64,000 nt of DNA from contig CAKORJ010000001.1 of NCBI GenBank assembly GCA_934101575.1, positions 642,637 through 706,636 of the forward strand, written 5' to 3'. The stretch comes from an uncultured Bacilli bacterium (lineage in GTDB: Bacteria; Bacillota_I; Bacilli_A; RF39; UBA660). Under the pieces are notes generated by a model. The model saw only the letters and a list, made by a program, of their open reading frames with translations. It was not told where the DNA came from and ran no database searches. Positions 17,380 through 25,403 of the stretch are shown piece by piece; position 1 is the stretch's first letter; each line of letters opens with the position of its first letter. Both the position numbers and the translations under genes were made by a program.

Positions 17380-17982
17380 GTGAAAGAATATGAAAGATTA
17401 AAGGTTATTAGTAAGATTGCTAAAAATATAGAGGATATGGAGACTTTAAACAAAGAATCAGATAAATTAAAAGAACTTGAGGAAGACTCTAAGGTTAAAG
17501 AATATATAAACACTAAGAAAAGAGTTTCTGGACTTAAAACAAAGCTTAAATATTTTAAATCTTTTGATGATATAGTTAGTTTTGAATTTGATTTTGCTTT
17601 TCATAAGAGACTTGATGAAGATATTGAGCCGTGTAGTCATGATATTTGGATTTATGATGGATCTTATTACTCTTTTCCTGATTTATTTGAAGAACATCCT
17701 AGTGAATTTAGATCTAATTCTGAAAGGTATGAACATTTTAAATATAACAAATATGTTTGTTTAGAGTGTGGAGAGACTGTTAAAGCTTCTAGTTTTGAGA
17801 AGTTTGAAGAAAATAATCTTGTTTTAAAGAATCAGGATGATAAGTCTAATTTAGGAGTTAATTTTTATAGAGACTTGTATTATGAGCTTTTATATAATAA
17901 TGATGTTGAAGAATCTAAAAGACAAGTTATTAGTTATTTTAATAAGATGATGGAAAAAGGTAAAGCTAGGACATTAAAATAA
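17380..17982 (+). CDS. Hypothetical protein with CxxC/HxC metal motif
   Basis: 200 aa from GTG 17380-17382, which is preferred over an upstream ATG because AGGAGG lies at ideal spacing. The N-terminal 60 residues are a charged helix, probably coiled coil. The middle has CSHDIWIYDG (~residue 85) and the later CLECGETVKA (~127), which could bind one zinc. Family not recognised; monocistronic with a strong terminator. Confidence 0.65.
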   Translation: MKEYERLKVISKIAKNIEDMETLNKESDKLKELEEDSKVKEYINTKKRVSGLKTKLKYFKSFDDIVSFEFDFAFHKRLDEDIEPCSHDIWIYDGSYYSFPDLFEEHPSEFRSNSERYEHFKYNKYVCLECGETVKASSFEKFEENNLVLKNQDDKSNLGVNFYRDLYYELLYNNDVEESKRQVISYFNKMMEKGKARTLK

Positions 17983-18006
17983 ACGACTGGGTGGTCGTTT
18001 TTTTGT
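17981..18006 (+). terminator. Rho-independent terminator
   Basis: AAACGAC-TGGGTG-GTCGTTT followed by a T run; starts on the stop codon of the upstream gene. Confidence 0.85.
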
Positions 18007-18074
18007 TTTTTTTTATAAAACTTGACATTTTTTTTATAATTAATAATCTTTTTTATCTTTTCTTTCATTTTATA

Positions 18075-18083
18075 TGTTATACT
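18075..18083 (+). promoter_or_regulatory. Extended -10 promoter element
   Basis: TGT-TATACT upstream of the 18106 gene, with the expected start only a few bases before the ribosome site. Confidence 0.4.
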
Positions 18084-18105
18084 GCAAATAAGGAAGGTGA
18101 TTATT

Positions 18106-18705
18106 GTGAACAATAAGCTTAAAGTTAAAAGAGGTAGCTCCTTAGAAGATGTTGTTTCTGTTTTACTTGATGCTAAGGCAAGGGGTGAATCAGTTTACTG
18201 TGAGTTCGAAGGACATAAACTGCATTCTGATAACATTACTATGGACTCAGCATTTTTAGAAGTTACCGGATTAGATAAAGAGGATTATGATCGTGAACAA
18301 AGCAAGATAAAAAGAGCAAAAGAAAATATCCCAGTTTGGATTAAAGAAGGAGAAGCATTAATATTCCCGGAAAGGCATAAAAAATGGAAGGAATGTGTAA
18401 AGGCTAGAGCTGCGGATATATATCATGGACAAGATTTAGATATGGCTTTAGATATAATGAAAGCTTTAGATGATGGTGCTAGCATTGAAGAAGCGCAAGA
18501 TATATTTAATCATCAAAGTCATTCTTCTGTCACTGATTCTTTTGTTAGAAATATGATATTTAGTTTTTCTAGTAGAGGTCCTGAATTTTGGGAAGCTACT
18601 GCTTATGGAGAAATATCTCCAGAGAATAGAGAACTATTAGAAGCAAAAAAACAAGAAAATGAAGAACTTATGAATTCAAAAAAATCTAGAAAAGGAAGAA
18701 GATAA
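18106..18705 (+). CDS. Hypothetical soluble protein
   Basis: 199 aa. GTG at 18106 has AGGAAGG at good spacing; a GTG at 18097 lies within that site. The N-terminus is a small alpha/beta unit (VVSVLLDAKARGESVYCEFEG), the middle is helical with WIKEGEALIFPERHKKW, and the C-terminus is a basic, Lys/Glu-rich tail. The sequence has unusually balanced codon use compared with its neighbours. No family is recognised. Terminator directly after the stop. Confidence 0.6.
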   Translation: MNNKLKVKRGSSLEDVVSVLLDAKARGESVYCEFEGHKLHSDNITMDSAFLEVTGLDKEDYDREQSKIKRAKENIPVWIKEGEALIFPERHKKWKECVKARAADIYHGQDLDMALDIMKALDDGASIEEAQDIFNHQSHSSVTDSFVRNMIFSFSSRGPEFWEATAYGEISPENRELLEAKKQENEELMNSKKSRKGRR

Positions 18706-18756
18706 AAGCTTAATACTATTTGCTTTTTAGGAGTAGTAGTTATTGAGCTTTTTTTA
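18704..18756 (+). terminator. Rho-independent terminator
   Basis: Long imperfect stem opening AAAAGCT and closing TATTGAGCTTTT, then a T run. Confidence 0.6.
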
Positions 18757-18786
18757 TATATAAAATTATAGTTATACTTTTTTATA

Positions 18787-18822
18787 AAAAAACTCAGTTA
18801 TATTTCAGACTGAATTTATTTT
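18787..18822 (-). terminator. Terminator of the Nudix gene
   Basis: Minus strand TTCAGT - 10-nt loop - ACTGAG followed by seven T. Confidence 0.6.
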
Positions 18823-18823
18823 G

Positions 18824-19435
18824 TTATCTAGTTAATTTAGGTTGTTCGTTTGTATATACTTTTTGTATATGTCTATCGCTTTTGCTTAGGGCAATATAAG
18901 AATTTGCATCTTTTAGGTATCCTTCTTCCATTACTTCAAGAGCCATGTCATATGGCATTTCAACATACTTTATAAACTCTCCTTTATCAAGTTGTTGTTC
19001 ATTTAATTTTTTGCATCCTAAGGCTAAATATATTTCAACTTTTTGTCTAATGCTACCTGGATCTTGATAATGATTACCAAGGTATATTATTTGTTCCGGA
19101 ACATATCCTGTCTCTTCGGATAATTCTCTTTTTCCTGCTTCTAGACCATTTTCATTCAATTCCCAGTATCCAGCTGGAAACTCTATTAAAGATCCTTCTT
19201 CAGACAAGGCAATTGGTTGAACTACAAAAACTACATTTCCTTCATCTGTTATTGGCACAACAACACTTGCTTTCTTTTTATCTAAATATTCTCTTGTTTG
19301 AATTGAGCCATCTGGAAATTTAAATGATTGAGATTTTATTTTATAAAAATTGCCACCATCTTGTACATCAGAATATGGTGTTACTTTACAATACTCAAGT
19401 AAAGCATCAAGTTCTTCTTTTGAATTTATTTTCAT
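18824..19435 (-). CDS. Nudix hydrolase, ADP-ribose pyrophosphatase type
   Basis: 203 aa. Hydrolyses a nucleoside diphosphate linked to another moiety, most likely ADP-ribose to AMP plus ribose 5-phosphate. The full Nudix box GX5EX7REUXEEXGU is present (GYWELNE then RELSEETGY) near residues 98-120. A proline-containing QDPGSIRQKVEIY segment about 15 residues after the box is the usual mark of ADP-ribose specificity. AAGGAGG precedes ATG and a TATAAT box lies at 19457-19462 on the minus strand. Confidence 0.88.
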   Translation of the reverse strand: MKINSKEELDALLEYCKVTPYSDVQDGGNFYKIKSQSFKFPDGSIQTREYLDKKKASVVVPITDEGNVVFVVQPIALSEEGSLIEFPAGYWELNENGLEAGKRELSEETGYVPEQIIYLGNHYQDPGSIRQKVEIYLALGCKKLNEQQLDKGEFIKYVEMPYDMALEVMEEGYLKDANSYIALSKSDRHIQKVYTNEQPKLTR

Positions 19436-19579
19436 ACAAATTCCTCCTTTTTAAGTATTATATCATATATTTTTATATTGAATAAAAAGATTCGAAGGCA
19501 TTGTATATGTAAGTGGTATTCTTTAATTTTGAATATAATAAAGAAAAGGACTCTTATAATAAAAATTATTCGTTAATAC

Positions 19580-19831
19580 TTATTTTTCTTGTTTTAAAAT
19601 TTTTGAATATTCTTTATTATTTTGATTGTCAAGCCATTTAATATCTCTAAATTCTATATTGTATTTATCATAGATTTTTGTTACTTCTTCTAAAGTAACA
19701 TTTTCAACATAACATTCGAAATATTTTGGATATAATTCACTTCTTTTAAATAATAATAATCTTCCATTTACTGTAAATAGATTTAAGATTTTATTTTCAT
19801 CATTTTCTTCAACTCTTTCAAATCCAGAACG
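19580..19831 (-). pseudogene. Frameshifted C-terminal extension of the 19783-20616 gene, or gene remnant
   Basis: An open frame of 83 codons without a start codon, shifted relative to the upstream gene and beginning inside its last 16 codons. It reads SGFERVEENDENK, then NLFTVNGRLLLFKR and ends ILKQEK. It has normal amino-acid composition, so it is probably the original C-terminus disrupted by a one-base change near 19831. The stretch 19436-19579 upstream of the Nudix gene holds only its promoter region. Confidence 0.5.
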
Positions 19832-20616
19832 TCATCAAAAGTTCTAACTGATTTTATAGAACAAGATTCGTCTTCGCCTTTAGCTTTTAATAAATGAGTA
19901 TAATACTCTTCTCTATTTGGAGTATACTTTTCACACCAATTATCTATAACTTTATCAACTCTGTCACAAGTTGTTAAACAATTTAAACAACATTCACTAG
20001 AATTTTTATAGTATCTATTAGTTTTATGCAAAAATGGATTCTCACCATCATATATTCCTTGTTGTTTTAATAATTCAAAACACTCATCTAATGAATATTG
20101 ATGAAATTCATTAGTAAGTATTTCTTCTGCTTCTCTAAAAAATTTGACTAATCTGTACTTTATATTAAAATCGTCAATTTTACTTCTAGAATCTGGCCCT
20201 ATGTTTTTTATAAATATAGTAAATCTTTCAAATAATGGTTTTTCTATATCTTCATCATGAAATGTTATAATAATTTTATTATTAGTTCTTTTAAACTCTA
20301 AATAATTTCTTAATTCTTCTCTAGTGTCATCATCATCTATAATTAAAGAATTAGATCTACCTAACATTCTATTTAACGCATAATATATTTTATCTTCTAT
20401 ATCTATCTCAAATGATAACTCGGTTATATCTAAGCATAATTCTTCATTATGTATATGAGTATTAAAAGACATATCATCCCAAATTGAAAATGTAATAGTT
20501 TTTTTTAATTCTTCATTCTCAAAAAATGCTTTTGTAATATGAACATTATTAGAACAATATCCTTGTTCTGTTACAATTCTAATAATATTCCCGTTATTTC
20601 TGATTTGTTTTTCCAT
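19783..20616 (-). CDS. Hypothetical protein, cysteine-cluster, probably truncated
   Basis: 277 aa, family not recognised. No membrane segments. The N-terminal part is beta-rich with many acidic residues; a RFTIFIKNIGPDS stretch lies near 150, and a cysteine cluster CCLNCLTTC near 220 with another Cys at ~233 may bind metal. The C-terminus is likely cut short by a frameshift (see 19580-19831). ATG is preceded by TAGGTGATAAA. It follows two tiny genes in the same direction, forming a small accessory patch next to tRNA-Leu. Confidence 0.5.
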   Translation of the reverse strand: MEKQIRNNGNIIRIVTEQGYCSNNVHITKAFFENEELKKTITFSIWDDMSFNTHIHNEELCLDITELSFEIDIEDKIYYALNRMLGRSNSLIIDDDDTREELRNYLEFKRTNNKIIITFHDEDIEKPLFERFTIFIKNIGPDSRSKIDDFNIKYRLVKFFREAEEILTNEFHQYSLDECFELLKQQGIYDGENPFLHKTNRYYKNSSECCLNCLTTCDRVDKVIDNWCEKYTPNREEYYTHLLKAKGEDESCSIKSVRTFDDVLDLKELKKMMKIKS

Positions 20617-20650
20617 TTTATCACCTAATTAATTGTATATTATATACTAA

Positions 20651-20797
20651 TTAAATATTTTCATTAATCCATTCATCAAATTCAGTATTTATTATATTAC
20701 CATAATATGAATATTTATTTAAGTCATAATCGTATTTTTTAGTAAACCATGTTGGAGCATTTGAATTATTTTCAGTTAATTTTTCTAATACTTCCAT
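20651..20797 (-). CDS. Small hypothetical protein (48 aa), possibly the second half of a split gene
   Basis: Reads MEVLEKLTENNS, then WFTKKYDYDLNKYSYYG, ending EFDEWINENI. There is no ribosome site before its ATG, which lies inside the end of the 20772-20897 frame. It is either translationally coupled to that gene or is its C-terminal part after a frameshift near 20797. Confidence 0.4.
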   Translation of the reverse strand: MEVLEKLTENNSNAPTWFTKKYDYDLNKYSYYGNIINTEFDEWINENI

Positions 20798-20897
20798 TTA
20801 TTATTGTTGGAGTAGTATTACAAAAATCACATATTACTCTTAACCTAGATTCTAAAGATTCTTCAATTTCAATTTCTTCTTTAATAATATTTACCAT
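20772..20897 (-). CDS. Small hypothetical protein (41 aa), probably truncated
   Basis: Starts at ATG 20895-20897 with AAAGGA upstream: MVNIIKEEIEIEESLESRL, then VICDFCNTTPT. It overlaps the 20651-20797 frame by 26 bp. Composition suggests a small acidic protein with one CxxC. Antitoxin-like size, but no motif proves it. Confidence 0.4.
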   Translation of the reverse strand: MVNIIKEEIEIEESLESRLRVICDFCNTTPTIINGSIRKIN

Positions 20898-20996
20898 AGA
20901 CAAATCCTTTCTATGATTTTTTTGATAACAAAAAAAATCAATCATTTCTGATTGATTCATATATATAAGTTCGAATAGTTCGAACAGATTCGCCAA

Positions 20997-21082
20997 TGGT
21001 GCCTGTGGCCGGACTCGAACCGGCACGAGCTAGGCTCACTGGATTTTGAGTCCAGCGTGTCTACCAATTTCACCACACAGGC
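20997..21082 (-). tRNA. tRNA-Leu (CAA)
   Basis: 86 nt on the minus strand, acceptor GCCTGTG / CACAGGC, long variable arm typical of leucine, anticodon loop CTCAAAA with anticodon CAA (reads UUG), T loop GTTCGAGTC, and encoded CCA. Confidence 0.95.
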
Positions 21083-21091
21083 ATTTAGAAC

Positions 21092-21655
21092 TTATAGTTG
21101 TTCTATCTCTTCTTCTTTATATTTTGAATTATATAGGTCTACTTCTTCATCGATGTTTATATCTTCTATTTTTGGTAATCTATCTTTTGAATCTAATCCA
21201 AAGTAATCTAAAAATTGGGTTGTTGTTCCATATAGAATTGGTCTTCCTAGTTTTTCACTTTTTCCTACTTCTTTAACAAAATCTTTTGCTACTAGATTTC
21301 TTATTATTTGTGCGGAACTTACTCCTCTTAACTCATCTACTTCATGACGGGTTATAGGTTCATTATAAGCTATTATCGCTAAAGTTTCAAGTGCTGATTG
21401 GGATAGATTTTTTATTTCTTCGACTTCAGATAATTTTGTATAGTATTTTTTATGTTCTTTTTTTGTTGTTAATTTAAATACTCCGCCTAGGTTTTTTATT
21501 GTTATTCCTCGTTCTTTGCTTTGGTAGTCTTTAAATAGTTCTTCTAGGTTTTCTATCACTTCTTTTTCACTTATTTCTAAAATATTTGCCATTGTTTTTA
21601 CATCTATTCCTTCTTCTCCGGTTAGGAATAGTAGTCCTTCTATTACTGGTTTCAT
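21092..21655 (-). CDS. scpB: Segregation and condensation protein B
   Basis: 187 aa. Winged-helix kleisin partner that binds ScpA and SMC to form the bacterial condensin at origin-proximal chromosome regions. Signature pieces: MKPVIEGLLFLTGEEGI at the N-terminus, then LSQSALETLAIIAYNEPITRHEVDELRGVSSA split across the second winged helix, and KLGRPILYGTT near 145. The start codon overlaps the scpA stop (TAATG), giving translational coupling. The tRNA-Leu gene follows 10 bp after the stop on the same strand. Confidence 0.95.
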   Translation of the reverse strand: MKPVIEGLLFLTGEEGIDVKTMANILEISEKEVIENLEELFKDYQSKERGITIKNLGGVFKLTTKKEHKKYYTKLSEVEEIKNLSQSALETLAIIAYNEPITRHEVDELRGVSSAQIIRNLVAKDFVKEVGKSEKLGRPILYGTTTQFLDYFGLDSKDRLPKIEDINIDEEVDLYNSKYKEEEIEQL

Positions 21656-22371
21656 TATGACACCTCACAGTATATTTTATCAAAATTATTATTTTGGGTT
21701 ATTATTAATTCTTGTTCTTTAGCCATTTCTAATATAGATAAGAATGTTGCAACTATATATGGTTTTGAAAACTCTTCAAATAGTTCATAAAACTCTACTT
21801 TTTTCCTTGTTGTTAATATTTTTTTTATCCATACTTTTCTTTCTTTTATAGATATTTCTTTTGTTGTTACTTTTGTTGTTAAGGGTTTTTCATATTTTTT
21901 TCTCTCCAAGTATTTTTTAAAGGCATTTATTAGATCTTCTAGTGTTATGTCATCACTTAAGTTTATTGTTTGATCTTTATACGGTTTCATATTTGATGGA
22001 GTTTTTGTATATACATTACTTCTTTCTTCTTCTAACTGTTTTAGGTCTTTTGTTAATTCTTTATACTTTTTATATTCTAATAATCTATTTATTAAGTCTT
22101 CTTTTGTTTCTATGAATTCTTCCTCTTCTTCTGGGGTTTCTTTTGTTGGTAATAGAGTTTTTGATTTTAAATACATGAGTTCTGAGGCTATATTTAGGTA
22201 TTCGGATGCTACACTTAAATTTAGTTCTTTCATACTATTTATATAGTTTAGATATTGATCTGTTAATTTTACTATTTCTATATCCGTTATGTCCATTTCT
22301 GATTCTTTTATTAAGTGTAATAATAAATCTAATGGCCCTTCAAATTCATTTATTTTAAATTTATAATCCAT
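21655..22371 (-). CDS. scpA: Segregation and condensation protein A (kleisin)
   Basis: 238 aa, the kleisin that bridges the two SMC heads. The opening FEGPLDLLLHLIKESEMDI is diagnostic. A charged central linker (~85-150) precedes a C-terminal winged helix ending in ILEMAKEQELIITQ. ATG 22369-22371 is preferred over GTG 22380 because AAAGGTGAT lies between them as the ribosome site. Confidence 0.95.
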   Translation of the reverse strand: MDYKFKINEFEGPLDLLLHLIKESEMDITDIEIVKLTDQYLNYINSMKELNLSVASEYLNIASELMYLKSKTLLPTKETPEEEEEFIETKEDLINRLLEYKKYKELTKDLKQLEEERSNVYTKTPSNMKPYKDQTINLSDDITLEDLINAFKKYLERKKYEKPLTTKVTTKEISIKERKVWIKKILTTRKKVEFYELFEEFSKPYIVATFLSILEMAKEQELIITQNNNFDKIYCEVS

Positions 22372-22417
22372 ATATATCACCTTTAAGACAGTATAATTAT
22401 ACCAGATTTTTTAGTAT

Positions 22418-22451
22418 AAAAAAAGACTAATCTTTTGGTTTAAAGATTAGT
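22418..22451 (-). terminator. Terminator of the spoVA operon
   Basis: Minus strand ACTAATCTTT - loop - AAAGATTAGT and a T run; the stem starts inside the last codons of spoVAE. Confidence 0.8.
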
Positions 22452-22777
22452 GCTATTATAAATGAAAAAACTATTGCTGAAGTGATTCCTGTTGCGGTCA
22501 TATCAAACATTCCCATGGCTAAGCCAAAAAATCCATTATCTATAGCTCTTTCTAGAGCAGCATGAATAAGACTATGTCCAAAGCTGGTTATTGGAACTAA
22601 GGCTCCTCCTCCTACTATTGTTATTATTTTATCATATATATCAAAGGTATCTAGTGCTACTCCTATTACTACAAATAAACTTGTTATATGTCCAGCTGAT
22701 AATTTTGTGTTATCAATTATTAATTGAGCTATTAGGCATAAAAGTCCACAGAAAAGAAATGATAGAATATATGTCAT
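22427..22777 (-). CDS. spoVAE: Stage V sporulation protein AE (SpoVAEb)
   Basis: 116 aa, four membrane helices. Part of the inner spore-membrane channel that moves dipicolinic acid-Ca into the forespore and releases it at germination. Typical motif GGGALVPITSFGHSLIHAALE lies in the middle (split at residues ~56-76), followed by GFFGLAMGMF. It overlaps spoVAD by 4 bp. The order spoVAC-spoVAD-spoVAE is the minimal set found in many Clostridia and Bacilli. Confidence 0.93.
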   Translation of the reverse strand: MTYILSFLFCGLLCLIAQLIIDNTKLSAGHITSLFVVIGVALDTFDIYDKIITIVGGGALVPITSFGHSLIHAALERAIDNGFFGLAMGMFDMTATGITSAIVFSFIIALIFKPKD

Positions 22778-23763
22778 TTTACTACCTCCATACTTACTGC
22801 ATGTGCTATTCCTAATATATCTTGCTTTTGATATAAAAATATTGGAGAGAATAAAGCTCCGGTTGTTACTAGCAGTACTTTTTTTAGATTTTTCTTTTTT
22901 AACATATTATAGATATACCCGTAATTTACTAAAGCACTACATACTGGTCCTGAACCTCCGGCTGTTATCTCTTTTTGGTTATTCAAGTCATATAACATTG
23001 CTCCGCAATCATTATAATTTTCTAACTTTATGTTATAGTTTTGACTCATGTAATCTTTAAGTATTTCTTTTCCATATATTCCTAAATCTCCAGTTAAAAT
23101 TAAATCATAGTAATCGGGAGTTAGATTTAAGTTTATTAAGTGTTTATATATTGTATCTGCGGCAGCCGGGGCCATTACTGCTCCCATGTTATTTGGGTCA
23201 TTTTGATGCATATTTACTATTTTCCCTATTGTATAACTGCCTAGTTTTACGTCTGTTTGTTCATTTGTTAAGAATATTGCTGCTCCTCCGGTTGAGGTAA
23301 ATGTAGAGGTTTTTGGTTTTGTATATCCATATTCTGTTGGATTTCTAAATTGTTTTTCTTCGGCTAAATTATGAGAACTTGTTAAACATATTGCATTTTT
23401 TATATTTTTTGATTCTATAAATTTTGATGCTATTATTATACTTTCCATAGATGTAGCACATGCTGAGAATACTCCTAGATAAGGGATATCTGTTTTTTCT
23501 ATAGCATAGCTTGTTGAACATATTTGATTTAGAAGGTCTCCTCCTACTATTAGATCTATATCTTTATTTTCTTTATTTGTCTTTTTTAATATAATTTTTA
23601 GGGCATTTTTAGATAGTTTTACTTCTGATTGTTCTAATGATTTATCTATGTTGAAATTTTTATATGATTTGTCAAAGTATTTTCCTAGTGGCCCTTGTTT
23701 TTCTAGATGTCCTGATACTGTTGATGTTTCTTTTATATAAACATTTTCTATTTTTTCTGTCAT
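22774..23763 (-). CDS. spoVAD: Stage V sporulation protein AD
   Basis: 329 aa, thiolase-like protein that binds dipicolinic acid and docks on the SpoVA membrane proteins. Seen: GPLGKYFDKSY near residue 25, FSACATSMESIIIA near 98-111 with the thiolase-like Cys, GGAAIFLTN near 148, and the C-terminal GALFSPIFLYQKQ. Two bases separate it from spoVAC and it overlaps spoVAE. Length and motifs look intact. Confidence 0.95.
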   Translation of the reverse strand: MTEKIENVYIKETSTVSGHLEKQGPLGKYFDKSYKNFNIDKSLEQSEVKLSKNALKIILKKTNKENKDIDLIVGGDLLNQICSTSYAIEKTDIPYLGVFSACATSMESIIIASKFIESKNIKNAICLTSSHNLAEEKQFRNPTEYGYTKPKTSTFTSTGGAAIFLTNEQTDVKLGSYTIGKIVNMHQNDPNNMGAVMAPAAADTIYKHLINLNLTPDYYDLILTGDLGIYGKEILKDYMSQNYNIKLENYNDCGAMLYDLNNQKEITAGGSGPVCSALVNYGYIYNMLKKKNLKKVLLVTTGALFSPIFLYQKQDILGIAHAVSMEVVK

Positions 23764-23765
23764 AA

Positions 23766-24206
23766 TTACCCTCCAAATAATAGGTATCTTATCATTGCAA
23801 ATATGTATGCGGATACTACTCCATAGAGAATTACTGATCCTGCTAATTTAAATACATTTGAACCGAATCCATATATAGGCCCTTCTTTTTTATAATCTAA
23901 TATTGCACTTTGCAAGGAATGAGCAAATCCTGTTATGGGTATTATTAATCCCATTTTCCCTTTTTCTACTAATTTATCGAATACTCCTAGTCCTGTTAAT
24001 AAACATGCTAAGAATATTAGGGTTATTAACATTAATGATGAAGATAACACTTTTGAAATATGAAATACATAAGAGTATAAATCTATTAGAAAGTTTCCTA
24101 GTAGTCCTAGTAATCCACCGGTTATAAATGCTGATAATGCATTTTTTGTTTTGTTTTCTTTTGGTGTGTGTTTATACACTATTTTGTTATATTTTTTTAT
24201 TTCCAT
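23766..24206 (-). CDS. spoVAC: Stage V sporulation protein AC
   Basis: 146 aa, about four membrane helices; homologue of SpoVAEb and described as the mechanosensitive part of the DPA channel. A LIIPITGFAHSLQSAILDYK segment (from ~residue 88) is the family mark. First gene of the spoVA operon, AGGAGG upstream, behind a forespore-type promoter and a terminator that separates it from sigF. Confidence 0.93.
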   Translation of the reverse strand: MEIKKYNKIVYKHTPKENKTKNALSAFITGGLLGLLGNFLIDLYSYVFHISKVLSSSLMLITLIFLACLLTGLGVFDKLVEKGKMGLIIPITGFAHSLQSAILDYKKEGPIYGFGSNVFKLAGSVILYGVVSAYIFAMIRYLLFGG

Positions 24207-24222
24207 AGCTTCCTCCTTTTTA

Positions 24223-24251
24223 TATTATGGAATTTTTTTATTTGTTTATAC
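24223..24251 (-). promoter_or_regulatory. Candidate sigma-G/F forespore promoter of spoVAC-D-E
   Basis: Minus strand: GTATA (-35) and CATAATA (-10) separated by 17 bp, close to the sigma-G consensus GHATR-N18-CATWHTA. It lies between the sigF terminator and the spoVAC ribosome site. It is seen in sequence but untested. Confidence 0.5.
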
Positions 24252-24286
24252 AAAAAGAACAAGGTCTTATTTTAACCTTGTTCTTA
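24252..24286 (-). terminator. Terminator after sigF, upstream of spoVA
   Basis: Minus strand AAGAACAAGGT - loop - ACCTTGTTCTT and T run; the hairpin begins in the last sigF codons. Confidence 0.8.
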
Positions 24287-24917
24287 ATCTTGTTAATATT
24301 TGTTTTTCGCTTCTTGATACTTTTACTTGATTTATTCCTAATTCTTTTGATACTTCACTTTGAGTTAAACCTTGTTCATATCTTTTTTTGATTATGTCTT
24401 TTTCAAAATCATTTAGGTTTTCTATTTCTGTTTTTAAGTCTAATATCTCTTCTTGGTAACCTACTTCTGTATATCCTAGGGTACTGTATAGATTTATTTC
24501 TTCTTCATTTTCACTATCTAGTGATGAAACTAGTGCTGTGGCGGCTTTTGCTTCATTTATATGTTTTATATCTATTTCTAGAAAGAGGGATATGTCTTCA
24601 TCTGTGGGCATATATCCTAGTCTTTGTGTTAAAAGTTCTCTTGCTTTTTCTATTGAAGAAGATAATTTTATCAACTCTTTGCTTACTTTTAAAACATTTG
24701 ATTTTCTTATGTATTCTTTTACTTTTCCTAGTACATAGAAATATGCAAATGATGAGAATTTTGTATTTTTATCGGGGTCATAGTTTTCATATGCATCTAT
24801 TAATCCTATCATTCCTACTTGATAGAGGTCATCTTTATCAAAATAATATGTGTATTTGCTTATTATGGAGTAAACTATTTTTTCATTTTCTAGCAGCATT
24901 TGTGTTTTATTTATCAT
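24267..24917 (-). CDS. sigF: Forespore RNA polymerase sigma factor (SigF type)
   Basis: 216 aa. Region 2 reads DDLYQVGMIGLIDAYENYD near residue 31, region 3 contains GYMPTDEDIS, and region 4 carries the helix-turn-helix GLTQSEVSKELGINQVKVSR near 178. Overlaps a spoIIAA-like gene by 4 bp and is followed by spoVA, which supports SigF rather than SigG. In known operons spoIIAB lies between spoIIAA and sigF; here there is no room for it. Its anti-sigma control must therefore come from elsewhere or differ. Confidence 0.88.
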   Translation of the reverse strand: MINKTQMLLENEKIVYSIISKYTYYFDKDDLYQVGMIGLIDAYENYDPDKNTKFSSFAYFYVLGKVKEYIRKSNVLKVSKELIKLSSSIEKARELLTQRLGYMPTDEDISLFLEIDIKHINEAKAATALVSSLDSENEEEINLYSTLGYTEVGYQEEILDLKTEIENLNDFEKDIIKKRYEQGLTQSEVSKELGINQVKVSRSEKQILTRLRTRLK

Positions 24918-25249
24918 ATATTTATTATCTCATATGCTGTTATTTCTTCATTTACTTGATATAGATTTTCTGCTAGCATCTTATTTTGACAAAATAGTTT
25001 ATTTATTCCACATATTATTAGTTTTCCATGATTACTTGATATTTGTTTATAGCTTTGTTTTATTGCTTCAAGTCCATATCTATCTATAAAACTTAGTCTT
25101 TTTAAATTTATTAGTACATATTTTATTCCATTATCCTTTATCACCATTTCTAGATCCTTTCTTAGGAGTCCTACCGTATCACCGTTTAGTATTCCTTTTA
25201 GTCTTACTAGTAGTATTCCTTGTTTAAATTCCATGTCTATATCTAACAA
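24914..25249 (-). CDS. spoIIAA: SpoIIAA-like STAS-domain protein lacking the phospho-acceptor serine
   Basis: 111 aa from TTG 25247-25249 (GTAGG upstream). A STAS fold with VRLKGILNGDTV near residue 15 and a YVLINLKRLSFID strand near 44. In SpoIIAA the motif LSFMDSSGLG carries the serine phosphorylated by SpoIIAB. Here it is LSFIDRYGLE, so both serines are replaced (Arg57, Tyr58). Together with the missing spoIIAB gene, this means that the standard phosphorylation switch cannot operate as known. Position directly before sigF supports the spoIIAA assignment. Confidence 0.8.
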   Translation of the reverse strand: MLDIDMEFKQGILLVRLKGILNGDTVGLLRKDLEMVIKDNGIKYVLINLKRLSFIDRYGLEAIKQSYKQISSNHGKLIICGINKLFCQNKMLAENLYQVNEEITAYEIINI

Positions 25250-25360
25250 TTTTCCTACTTCCTTTCTTTTGTTTTTTTATACTATAACAGTTAAAGAGGT
25301 ATTTTTATGTCAGTTTTTGAAGGATAAGTTATTTTTTAACAAAAAAAACCTCTTCATATT

Positions 25361-25380
25361 TATAATTACCAATAATTATA
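25361..25380. other. Perfect 20-bp palindrome
   Basis: TATAATTA-CCAA-TAATTATA lies between the methyltransferase gene and spoIIAA. On the minus strand it is followed by AAGAGG and a run of eight T, so it may act as the methyltransferase terminator; an operator is also possible. Confidence 0.4.
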
Positions 25381-25403
25381 AAATGACCTAGGTTTTTAAT
25401 ATT

